Part shown: positions 1-9,061 of the stretch, one piece after another
How the letters are laid out: the number at the start of each line of letters is the position of its first letter
How positions within the stretch are numbered: position 1 is the first letter of the stretch
NCBI GenBank assembly: GCA_036939355.1
Contig: JALLAP010000005.1
Span: forward strand, 1 to 41,358
DNA length: 41,358 bases
From: Thalassiosira profunda
Lineage: Eukaryota > Bacillariophyta > Thalassiosirophyceae > Thalassiosirales > Thalassiosiraceae
Direction: 5' to 3'
Notes under the pieces: generated by a model
The model's database searches: none
What the model was told of the DNA's origin: nothing
Seen by the model: only the letters and a program-made list of their open reading frames with translations
Made by a program: the position numbers and the translations under genes

Positions 1-124
1 AATCTCTATCGCAGTCGCTGAGGGTCCGTTCTCGGGATGAGATGAACGCAAGGAGTTTTGATGCGAGGCGAAGTTTTGTTTGCAGTGTAACCTGTATGTA
101 CAGATATCTGTGGAATGTTTGCCA

Positions 125-454
125 TCAGTCAAGTACAAAATACGGTATTGCCTCCGGCACGCTCTCGATGGTGACCGATCTCCCCTTCATATCCACCGTC
201 GTCGTCCCGTCCAATACGAAGTGAAAGTCATGGTCCTCCAACACAAATTTCTTCCCCATTTGCACCTCCAGTCCGTCGGGCAACGTCCCAGCGGCGTGCT
301 GTTTCGCCATTTCCCCGCTCATCATGCCCGCCAATACATTCTTGATGTAGCTGAATCCACCTTTGCTTTCGCCAGCAGCTTTGGCAGCTCTACGACGAGC
401 AGCGGCAGCAGTAGCTTTGGGAGCGGGGCACGGTGACGAATAGCGCAATGGCAA
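125..454 (-). CDS. Small hypothetical protein, 5' end undefined
   Basis: An open frame of about 109 codons ends in TGA at 125-127. I recognise no family. The N-terminal third is Ala/Arg/Lys-rich (AAAARRRAAKAAG), like a basic linker. The rest is a compact mixed sequence with segments such as GFSYIKNVLAGMMSG, FVLEDHDFHFVLDG and a C-terminal SVPEAIPYFVLD. The frame has no ATG at its upstream end; the apparent first codon is TTG. Either translation starts at an internal Met (GMMSG), or an upstream exon supplies the start. One possible splice is a short exon beginning with the ATG near 584 and an acceptor inside the Ala-rich part, but I could not prove it. Real coding is inferred only from the protein-like composition of the C-terminal half. 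Confidence 0.35.
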   Translation of the reverse strand: MPLRYSSPCPAPKATAAAARRRAAKAAGESKGGFSYIKNVLAGMMSGEMAKQHAAGTLPDGLEVQMGKKFVLEDHDFHFVLDGTTTVDMKGRSVTIESVPEAIPYFVLD

Positions 455-948
455 CCTCGGTCAAGGAAGCTCTGGGTGAAGTGGTGGTTCGACTTCCTCT
501 ACGTACGTAGTTAGCTACCTTTAGCTACTAAGTACCTCACAAATCGCCAATCGATGTTCGTTGGCCCAATGACACATTTCACTCTGGGCTCCTCCCACAA
601 CTCCTCGCCCGCGTCGACAACGCCCTCCTCCCCGCGGCCGCGCAGTATTCGGTCCCCCCTCCTTTCCCACGCGGCGTCCTTCACGTGAGTTGTTGTTATT
701 TGTGGTGCAGGAGGGGAGAGGGTTGGAGGGGAGGGGTGCAGGACTGAATGTGGTCCACGCGCCCGCCCGCGTCGCCCTCCCCGCCCCGTCGCCCTCGCCC
801 CACGACCCCGCGTCGTCCCCGGCCTGCCTATCCCCCTGCACGCGCGGGGCGGCGCGGTCGCCCCTGTATTTTATTGGGGGGCGTCACCCTCCCGGGGGTG
901 GTCCCCTCACTGCTCTGGCATTGCTGATTTATTTCCCTCGTCCGCAGC
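455..948. other. GC-rich intergenic stretch with short direct repeats
   Basis: No convincing gene is seen in these roughly 500 bases. The sequence holds the palindrome acgtacgt at 501-508. Directly after it are two copies of ttagctac exactly ten bases apart (511 and 521). The remainder is C-rich on the plus strand and continues into the 5' region of the next gene. The repeats could be promoter elements, but this is only a suggestion. Confidence 0.4.
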
Positions 949-3679
949 ATGATCTTCTCCCACCCCCCGTCCAGCCTCGGCAGCCCATCCCCTCCTTCGG
1001 TCGCCGACGGGGCCGCCGACGTCGGCAGGGCGGCGGCTACGATCGTCCCCGGCAGCTCCATGCTGGGGACGGCCTTGGCCGTCGCGGGGAGCGCGGGGGC
1101 GGCCGCCGTGTCCATCCTCCGCACCCCCCCGCGGCCGGCGCGACGTTGGTCACGACGGCCGTTGCGGCGTCGAAGAAGGTCGCCAAGCTGCCGAAAAAGG
1201 CCGGCAGGTCGGTGAAGTGTACGGTGGGCGCCAGCCAGGCGCTCGGGCATAAGAGGTATGGGCCCTCCAAAAAGAACCACAAGGGCCAGGGCATCGCGAA
1301 TGTGGCCGCCGGCAAGCGAAACTTCCGCAAGCGCTCCAGCTACCCCCGGGCGCTCCATGCTGAAAGGCGGGCGCGGGGGAAGCAGATCGGGCAAAAGCTC
1401 GCGGCCGAGTGCGACAATCCCGACAGCCCTCACATTACCTGGTTCGTGATGTGGGTCGGCTGGTTCACGTGGGTGTACGGCTTCAAGACGACGAAACCGC
1501 GACGCTCGCGACGCAGAAGCGACAGGCGGCCGCTGCCACTAGTAGATGCAATGGGATCCTCGCTCTCTCGCTGGTTCAACGGGGCCCAGTCCCCTGCCAC
1601 AGAAAAGGATGATGCATCTCTTGCAGCCGAACTCGACGGGGACGATAGCGCCGATCTCGAGTGCGAGGCGCCGGACCAATCAGAAGCCAGACACAACAAG
1701 CGTGATCGGTACAAATACGAGAAATATGCATATGATATCGAATGCCACAAAAAAGACGCAACCGTCCAGGCCATCAAAGAGATGCTCACCGAAAATGTGG
1801 GCACTCCCATCGTGGAGGCGAAGAAGGCCTATCGTCCGGGTACCGACATCGATGAGCTGGCCAACCTCTACAGACTTGAGCTGCAAAATACGCCCTTCGC
1901 CGGCGTGTACTACGTCATTGACACGGGGAAGGTCGGCTTCTACAGAAGGGGGAAAGTGAGGGCCAGTTTCTACTCCCCGGAGGACGGAATTATCATCGTA
2001 ATATTTTACTACGACCACGCGGACGACGATGTGCTGTCCAAGTTGGGGCAGGCCATCGAGGATATCGGAATGATGGAACACGTGCACCTCGACCCGGAGG
2101 TAGTGGAGAATCTCTCGATCGAGGATGCAATTGAGATGAACGACGGCCCCGGCCCTTCGATCCTCTTTCGTCTCTTTCTGCACTCCATGACCCACACGTC
2201 GGGGGAGAGCCGGTTGGGCGGCGGTGCAGAGGTCAAGGGCGCTAGACGGGCACTCGACCTGCTCAATGCAGAGACTGCATTATTTGGGGCCTTGAAAGAG
2301 ATGTGGGTGAACGTCGACGACAAATCGGCCATGGACGAGCATCTGCACAGCAAACTTCCTGCTTATTACACCAAAGCAAACGCGGCTTCGTTGAAAGGAG
2401 GAAAAGGTTTCTTTCGCAAGATGGAAAGGCGTGGATTGTTGGAGGTAGCTCTGCAGGAGATCCACAAGATTCACGCTACATTGGCTTGGACGCCCTTCAA
2501 GAAGGAGGACCAGCTACTGGATACTTGCAAAGTCCTCATTGTGAAAGCCATCATCGGCGTGTCTCATCTGGCAAATTCGGACGACTATTGGCACGATGCA
2601 ATGGGAGAGGATGTAACTCCTCCCGATGGGCCATACGTGCCGTCGTCTTACAGAATGGGGCAACATTTGCGCCCCGGGTTTTCGCGCATCAAGGCTGATG
2701 TCATGGGTGTGGAGACATCAACGACCCATGTGTTCAAGTTGCTTGACTCGAACCAGCTCATCATGTCGAAGGTCGTGGGCAAAACAATGGTGGAGTGGCT
2801 GCTTGGCCGGAAATGGGAGATTTTTTACACACACTTGAATGTCGTGGTGATGTATCTTGACCAAGGCGACGACATTGTTCGGATGCTGTTCGTTGTTGGC
2901 CCCTTGTGCTACATGCTGTACGCCGGCGCGTACACAGATGAAGATGGCAATGAAAGACAACCTACGGTGGAAGAGCGTGATGCGGAAGCAATGCGTGCTG
3001 AAGAGGCTCAGTTTCTCATCATTGTTTTCGATGTCTTGAGAGGCAACCACTCGGAGCTTGAGATTGGTGATATCTTACCGCCCCAGACCATCTTTCGCAA
3101 CCCCATCTGGGCATTCATCACGAAGGAGTTCACGAGAGATAACGTGCACCTCTATCGTGTGATGGCAAACTGCTGGCCGAAGTCGCTGCTGGGCAACTGC
3201 AATGCTTTGGACACGCAATACCACAGGATGCCGGCGAGTAAGAACGGCCTGATTATGCGTCAACAGCAAAATACTACCAGTGACAAAAGGAAAATCACTG
3301 ATACCGACAAGGTGCGCCAACTACATCGGAACCTGATGCAACACTTGAGTGGAAGTGGATCCTTGGAGATGCAAGTCGCAGAGCGAAGGAGAATGGCAAT
3401 CGAATCAGCTTTTGACTACCTCAAGGACAACACATCTTTTTGGACCCGAGTGGACCGGAGCGCCAGAATATGCTCGACAGATTCTTCTACTATTATTTTC
3501 CGGAGAAAGACAATACAATCCGCGTGGAAATGAACGCGTATTTGAAGCAGCTCGAGGAGGAGAGGGAGGACGTGATAGGGGATGAGGCAGAGGAGCACGC
3601 AAAGAGAAAGATGAGAGAAGCAGACGACGCGGAGCAGGAAAGGCAGCGCAAAGCAAAAGAGAGGAGGAAGAAGAAATAA
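949..3679 (+). CDS. Large hypothetical protein with two apparent frame breaks
   Basis: I do not recognise the family. The reading starts at an ATG with A at -3 (949), runs in frame 1 to a C7 run at 1124-1130, continues in frame 3 to a T5 run at 3437-3441, and finishes in frame 2 at a TAA at 3677-3679. Each break is mended by one extra base in the homopolymer. Codons in each segment keep the same G/C-rich third positions, which argues for one gene of about 910 aa. The N-terminus has Ala/Val-rich hydrophobic stretches and a basic region with a Trp-rich patch (WFVMWVGWFTWVYGF). The middle is globular with no motif I know. The last 60 residues are a charged Glu/Lys/Arg coiled coil. An alternative start at 1551 gives MGSSLS, a textbook N-myristoylation signal with good context, so a shorter product from 1551 is possible. 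Confidence 0.5.
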
Positions 3680-3784
3680 ATGCATAAGTACAATCAAACC
3701 CACTGGCGATGTTGTGGCCCGTCGCGCCGCCGCTGCTGGTGCTACTGCCACATCGCGAAATTCCAGTTTACGTCCTACTTGTTT

Positions 3785-4705
3785 TTATTTTGTGAGGTGC
3801 ATCATCAACAGCCTCTGATCGAACAAATCTAGATCAAACCCGGTGTCCTCTCCCCCCGCAAAGTTTTTTGTGGACGCCACCATGAATGCAAAGTACGGGC
3901 TTTCGTTCCGGTTGGGCGGCGAAAAGATCATGGGCAGTATGAGGAACGGAAGGGCAAGCGCACCCAGCGCCGCGTACAGCCCGGAGCGTTTCTGCTCGAA
4001 TTGTGTGATCATGTGTCGTCCGATGCCGTGAATGACGACATGTGTGGCATAGATTGGTGCGCTTCCGGGAGAAGATACTTTGATGGCGCTCGCTCTCTTC
4101 ACCTTGTCCGCAGAGAACTGCGCGAGGATCTCTCGGAGCGATTTTCCATTGTGCAGCTCCTTGCTCAATAGATTGGTCGATCCGCCGGGCAAATGCAAAA
4201 TCGGAGGATACTTCCACTGCCCACCCTCGAGCATTGGAATTTGGATGAGCTCGGTGACGGACGAGTCTCCGCCGAGCAGCACGATGCCGTAATAGCGCGA
4301 GTTGGGGTCGACGCCCGTTCTCTCTCCGCGCCCGACCGATCTGGCCAAACGAACCATGATCGGCTGCCGGCTGGTTTGGTCGACGACGAGTGCAAACCGC
4401 GCCATCAAAGATTTAATGTCGTCTGAGCTCTTTGTCACGTGCACGTCAATCGTAAAATTGCGCTTCCTCAATGCGGCAATGCACTCGTCGTACGCGTCCA
4501 TCGCTCTGCCGGCGCCGCTGCTTGGGACGACGACGAAGAGCAGCGTTTTGGTTGGATCTCCCTGGATGAGGCGTCCGTCGTGCTCGTCGGTGAAGGTGCG
4601 CAGCCGAAGCTCCCATTTCGCCCGCCCGCGCTCGATCCACCAGTTGAGGAGGTGCGACGCTGTTTGGTAGGCGACGATGGCGTAGAGGACAGCGTAGGGC
4701 GACAT
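3785..4705 (-). CDS. Diacylglycerol/sphingosine kinase-like protein (DAGK_cat fold)
   Basis: The 306-aa protein has landmarks of the DAGK catalytic fold in the right order. They are a phosphate-loop PSSGAG after a hydrophobic strand (residues 61-66), GIVLLGGDSSVTELI (140-154) where the family has GGDGT, and LPGGSTNLL (172-180) where active lipid kinases have PxGTxN. The family phosphorylates diacylglycerol, sphingosine or ceramide at membranes. A hydrophobic N-terminal segment (about 5-21) and a helix near 245-262 suggest membrane contact. The GGDGT to GGDSS change and the short length, lacking most of the usual C-terminal half, make activity uncertain. I chose the ATG at 4705 (A at -3); an in-frame ATG at 4789 would add 28 residues of lower quality. 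It is divergent from the LRR gene starting at 4937, with 231 bp between the starts. Confidence 0.65.
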   Translation of the reverse strand: MSPYAVLYAIVAYQTASHLLNWWIERGRAKWELRLRTFTDEHDGRLIQGDPTKTLLFVVVPSSGAGRAMDAYDECIAALRKRNFTIDVHVTKSSDDIKSLMARFALVVDQTSRQPIMVRLARSVGRGERTGVDPNSRYYGIVLLGGDSSVTELIQIPMLEGGQWKYPPILHLPGGSTNLLSKELHNGKSLREILAQFSADKVKRASAIKVSSPGSAPIYATHVVIHGIGRHMITQFEQKRSGLYAALGALALPFLILPMIFSPPNRNESPYFAFMVASTKNFAGGEDTGFDLDLFDQRLLMMHLTK

Positions 4706-4936
4706 GGTCGGGCGAGTTGTTGCAACCCCAAAAGCTGGACCTGGCTCTTGATGACATAAAGAAATCTTTTGAGCCCACTCCAGGGTCACTCGGCACGCTC
4801 CTATCTATCGTACGCTCTGTGCCCGACCAGGCTCTCCTCGCGCCTCGACGACGGCCGTGTCGTACCAACCATTTAGCGGCGCACTGCAGGCAGGAGAGGT
4901 CACTCAGTGCACGTCTTGTGTGCAGTTGATTGCACG

Positions 4937-6304
4937 ATGGAAGAGGAGACGGAAGAGGAGGAGTGGGTCGACTACGACGGCGGCGCGGTGCAGGATTGGC
5001 ACCGGAGTGCCAGCCATATCCGTGTGGCTTCGGACGTGACGGTGATTCCCGAGAGGGCCTTCATTGGCTGTCGCGATTTGAGGGCGGTGGATCTGGGCAA
5101 CGTCACCACCATATCGGCAAGGGCCTTTCAAGACTGTCGCAATTTGAGGGCGGTAGACCTGGGCAACGTCACCACCATCTCAGCTCTTGCATTCATCGAC
5201 TGCCGCTCGCTGGAGCACATAATTTTGTCAGCCGCCTCTGCTGTTGAGATCGGCGACTTTGCGTTTGCTGGATGCTCAATCTTGGAGGAGATTGGTCTCA
5301 GCAATGTCACAGAAATCGGACCGCAGGCATTTGAGGAGTGCATTGCACTGAAGCGCGTAACTATCCCATCATCTGTTGCGGAAATCGAGGCTGGGACATT
5401 TCAAGGGTGCAAGAAATTGACAGAAGTGGACCTCTGCGAGGTCGAATATATCGGAGAAGGAGCATTCAACAGATGCCATAGTTTGGCTCGGATCACCATT
5501 CCACCGTCCGTCGCCGAAATTGGAATTGAGGCATTTTACGACTGCAACAATTTGGTAGAAGTGGAATTGAAAGAGGGGGTGGAGGAGATCGGAGCAAATG
5601 CATTTCACAATTGTACATCGTTGCTCCGCATCAACATCCCCTCGACAATGTTGAAACTTGGAATCCGTGCATTTGCTTATTGCCGCCAGTTGAGGTCTGC
5701 AGAGCTTCAGGAGGAACTGAAGGTGATTCAGGCGGAGGCATTCAAAAATTGTGATTCGCTGGAGCGCATCACTATTCCCTCCTCTACACACGGTACAGTT
5801 GTTGGCAGTAATGCATTTGAGAATTGCACCAGCCTTACAGCGGTAACTCTGCAGGAAGGGATCCATTGCATTGGGGATGATGCATTCCATGGTTGTACAG
5901 CTCTTGAGAATATCAGCATCCCACCAGTTGCATTGGTGATTGATATCGAGCAATTCAACTGCCAGCTACTGAGAAAAATGATGCAAGTTACACGAGGGAG
6001 GAAGCTTATCGTGTCCAAGTGGTTGCAGTACAGGAGCCCATACCAGCTCGGACAGTCCCAGGCCAAGGTATACGAGATCCTCATCCACCGTTATCTGACA
6101 GAAGGAGAGAAAACCATTTGGATCTGCAAGTGGTTCGCCTACTACGAACGGTTGGATGTAACGACGATGCTCGAGCTGGCGATTTGGAGGGCCAGTATAA
6201 ATGGCAACGAGCTTGATGCGGATGCAAGGCAGGACAGCCGTAGACGATGTGGCAATGATATGAGTGTCATCATTCCGGGCGTCTTGGAATATTTAGATGT
6301 GTAG
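4937..6304 (+). CDS. BspA-type leucine-rich-repeat protein (copy 1)
   Basis: The 455-aa protein begins with an acidic leader (MEEETEEEEWVDYDGG). It then runs through about fifteen BspA/TpLRR repeats of 22-23 residues of the form IGxxAFxxCxxLxxIxIPxSVxxI, up to about residue 350. The C-terminal 110 residues form a non-repeat tail with KWLQYRSPYQLGQ, WFAYYERLDVTTMLELAIW and a final VIIPGVLEYL. From memory this tail recurs in diatom BspA-LRR proteins. The role is unknown: such repeats form ligand-binding solenoids, and there is no signal peptide or membrane helix, so it is probably intracellular. The start at 4937 has A at -3; an upstream in-frame ATG at 4907 is less likely because the paralogue at 9062-10351 also begins at MEEE. 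It carries an extra repeat from a recent 66-bp duplication. Confidence 0.85.
   Translation: MEEETEEEEWVDYDGGAVQDWHRSASHIRVASDVTVIPERAFIGCRDLRAVDLGNVTTISARAFQDCRNLRAVDLGNVTTISALAFIDCRSLEHIILSAASAVEIGDFAFAGCSILEEIGLSNVTEIGPQAFEECIALKRVTIPSSVAEIEAGTFQGCKKLTEVDLCEVEYIGEGAFNRCHSLARITIPPSVAEIGIEAFYDCNNLVEVELKEGVEEIGANAFHNCTSLLRINIPSTMLKLGIRAFAYCRQLRSAELQEELKVIQAEAFKNCDSLERITIPSSTHGTVVGSNAFENCTSLTAVTLQEGIHCIGDDAFHGCTALENISIPPVALVIDIEQFNCQLLRKMMQVTRGRKLIVSKWLQYRSPYQLGQSQAKVYEILIHRYLTEGEKTIWICKWFAYYERLDVTTMLELAIWRASINGNELDADARQDSRRRCGNDMSVIIPGVLEYLDV
5060..5191 (+). repeat. 66-bp tandem duplication adding one LRR
   Basis: Two adjacent 66-base units (5060-5125 and 5126-5191) encode nearly the same 22 residues, each containing LRAVDLGNVTTISA. 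Only a few bases differ. The paralogue on the minus strand has only one such unit at the same position, so the second unit is a recent gain in this copy. Confidence 0.8.
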
Positions 6305-6664
6305 ACGCGGTGCAAAAGATCTTGCAAAAATGGAAGAGCGACGAGTAAAACGAGGCCTGGTGCAGATATTGCTCTTCTAAGAGAAAGTGCACTCTTGTGC
6401 ACGTCTCAAAGAATGTGTCTGGCTCCTCGTTTCCTTCGGTGCTTTAGCTGGACTGTTCTAGTCTGACATAGTCTGCACGCTAACTCGCTCCCGCCGAGCT
6501 GCACCCCGACAGCCCTGGTAGGCTCCAATGCATCACCGTTGAAGGATCTGGTCAACCGCCGCCTCCGACATCCGATGGCAAATTGTTGTTCCAGTTGAGA
6601 CACTCTTTACTGGGTTGAATTGAAAGGGAAGGCGTTCCCACAGCACCACACTCCCTTCACTTTG
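6305..6664. other. Intergenic region between convergent genes
   Basis: This stretch lies between the 3' ends of the LRR gene and the minus-strand membrane-protein gene. Short open frames occur but none has protein-like composition or a supported start. I see no RNA gene or repeat in it. Confidence 0.4.
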
Positions 6665-7129
6665 TCATCTGCCCTTTTCTTTGCCAGTTTTCATTTGAAG
6701 GGATAAGGGCAGCATCACCAACGCCAGTACGGTGAACACAACATTCCCAATCGCTCCCGGCGGCGTTTCTCTGGTTTCGATCGGCTTGCACATCCCCAGC
6801 ACGAGCCGTCCTCCCCATTCGAGCAGCACCAAGAGCCACATGAGCGGGATGAGCGACCGGTATCTCCAAAGAACGACCGCAAATACAAATCCCAAAAGAA
6901 GCTGCGACAATCCCCACAGAGCAAAGATGGCGACGACGGCGTCCGATGCATCGGGCGGGTAGGCGTCAAGTGGGATTGTCGCGATGGATTGGGCGCCGCC
7001 GTCTGCTTTCAAGATGTGCACGAGCGATCGACCCACGGTCAGCAGCGTCGTTGCACCAAAGGCAAGCTTTGCAACGGGCGAGCCATGATAGTCGTTTGTT
7101 ACTGTTGGAGGAAAGATCGCATTGATCAT
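6665..7129 (-). CDS. Small four-helix membrane protein, bacterial-style family
   Basis: The 154-aa protein starts MINAIFPPTVTNDYHG and has four hydrophobic helices, roughly at residues 19-37, 65-87, 92-112 and 128-145. Between helices 3 and 4 is a GRLVLGMCKP segment followed by TPPGA. The layout and the opening MINxIFPPxxxNxYxG resemble, from memory, an uncharacterised family of bacterial integral membrane proteins that I would not name further. The start is a clear ATG with A at -3. The gene is intronless and compact. Function is unknown. Its neighbours are an LRR protein downstream (convergent) and a NIPA-like transporter upstream (divergent). Confidence 0.7.
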   Translation of the reverse strand: MINAIFPPTVTNDYHGSPVAKLAFGATTLLTVGRSLVHILKADGGAQSIATIPLDAYPPDASDAVVAIFALWGLSQLLLGFVFAVVLWRYRSLIPLMWLLVLLEWGGRLVLGMCKPIETRETPPGAIGNVVFTVLALVMLPLSLQMKTGKEKGR

Positions 7130-7444
7130 GATGCTCTAGCGCTCGGACGGTGGCAACGTGGTGGCAACTTCTTTCAAGGTTGTGGGGTGTTTTAGTTGTG
7201 GGGGGGTTTAGCGGCGGCGGGTGATGGGAGCCCAGCAGCGCGCAGGGATGGAGCGGAGGATGAAAGTCACGTGAGATCTTGAGGACAACCATAAGGTAGG
7301 ATGATGAGGAACCTAGAACAATAGTGACGTGATTGCAGCGTGTGACTTCCTCTCAGCTCTCCCGCCCTTCTCCTCTCCGCTCCTTGCTGGCGACGACGAA
7401 CTTTGAACTTTCCCAAATGGCCCTCCCCAGATAGCAGCACGAAG
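7130..7444. promoter_or_regulatory. Shared upstream region of two divergent membrane-protein genes
   Basis: About 315 bases separate the start of the minus-strand four-helix protein from the start of the plus-strand NIPA-like transporter. It must hold both promoters. A G7 run occurs near 7200. I see no TATA box that I would defend. Confidence 0.4.
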
Positions 7445-9000
7445 ATGTCGTCGCCCTCGGAGGCGGTGGTGTCCGCCCACGATTGGGTCCGCGGCATCGC
7501 TTTATCCGTCCTCGCGTCGATGATCGGCGGGGCTGCCAAATTGTCGATACGAAAATCATGTGAGTGCATGCACCGTCTGAATTGTTGGCCGCTGATAGGA
7601 GCATGCCTTCGTTGTCGGCTCTCCTGCAATAATTGCAAACGATCTCACATATTTGCATTGCTCGCGCTGCGCTGCCGATCTATGACCATCGGCTCTTCTC
7701 CAACCATTGCAAACGAACGCTCACGCGTTTCGATCCGCTCGCAGGGCTCATCGACGCAAAACAACGAGGGCAAATAGACGACGATGCACAACCGACACAT
7801 CATATGCGCGACGCGTACGAGGAGGTCTTCAGCCCGCGGAACGACCACGATCACGAGGAGCCCGCCTCGTCGCTCCACCGCGCCTTCGGGAGCGAGGCGA
7901 GCTTGGTGGTCCCGCTAGAGGTCGGGTCGCCGCCCCGCATGCCGTCGGACGGTCGGAATCCGGAGGAGTCGTTCTCATTTGATGATGAGCGTGCGGTGGC
8001 GGCGGCGGAAGCGGACGAGGGAGGAGGGTGCTTCTTCAACGCCGACCCGCTCTTGGCGTCGCGCCACAACCTCGCCATTGCCAACAGCAGCGAACCCAGA
8101 CTGTCTCAGAAACAGCTCTCGTGGCTCCTCTACCTCGCGGGCTTCGTGGGAATGTCCTTCCTCAATCCCCTCTGCTGCGTCCTGGCGATGAAGTACGCGA
8201 ACCCGTCCATCCTCGCGCCCTTCTCCGGACTGACGTTGGTTTGGGTGGTGCTCTTCGCGGGGGCGGTGGTGGATGAACACCCCGGGCGGATGCAGGTGTT
8301 GGCCTGCGCCCTCATCGTGATGGGCGAGGTGCTAGTCGCGACGTTCGGGGATCACACGAACGGGGAGGGGCGGGGGTCGGACGACGTGCTGGCGTCGTAC
8401 CGCGAGCCGGGATTTCGCACCTTCGCCCTTTTCATGGTGCTGTTCCTGGTCCAGCTGGTGATCTTCATCCGCGTGTGTCCAAAGCATGCTCTGCTGAGGA
8501 AGGTGGCGTGGGGCTCCATCGGTGGAAGCATCACGGGCTTTCAGAACTTCTTGAAGGATGCCCTCACCATCTTTGACGCAACAATGTCGCAATCGCAAGG
8601 AGTCAGTGCATCCGATGGCCTGCCGGCGGCGTTCTTCCTATTCGTGGTATTATCCATGCTCACGGCGTTTGCGGGACTGCTCTGTTTGGCTTCTTGCATG
8701 AAGAGATACGACGCAACCTACTCGGCGGCCATGTTTGTCTGCAGCTTCGTCGTGTCGACGTCGCTCATGAGCTGCGTGCATTATTCCACGTTTCGCAATC
8801 TGGACGGATGGGCGAGTTTTGTGATGTATCCGTTGGGATTGCTGACGCTGTTTATGGGAGCGTTTGTGCTGGTCAAGCCGGGTACGGCGCGGGCCTTTTG
8901 TCGTCATCAAGCTAGGGATACCGCATCAGCAGGGATGCATTTGGATGCGAGCATGGATAGTATTTCTGCTCAGAGGGAGAGGTTATTGAATGGCAGTTAG
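7445..9000 (+). CDS. NIPA/DMT-type membrane transporter, two exons
   Basis: Exon 1 (7445-7559) and exon 2 (7745-9000) join at a GTGAGT...GCAG intron of 185 bp in phase 1, making a Trp at the junction (IRKS-W-LIDAK). The protein is 456 aa. The first helix, RGIALSVLASMIGGAAKL, is split from the rest by a cytosolic-looking acidic insertion of about 110 residues (SFDDERAVAAAEADEG). About eight further hydrophobic helices follow, including GFVGMSFLNPLCCVLAMKYA and an Asn/Pro-containing helix pair typical of the drug/metabolite transporter superfamily. The NPSILAPFSGLTLVW segment resembles NIPA-type proteins, which move Mg2+ or related cations. The substrate is inferred only from this resemblance. 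The long loop between helices 1 and 2 is unusual. The 3' end faces the second LRR gene 61 bp away. Confidence 0.8.
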
Positions 9001-9061
9001 AAAGCGAAGGAGCAATCAAACGGTGCAATCTTGTTTACTCCAAACCAACTAGAAGGGAACC

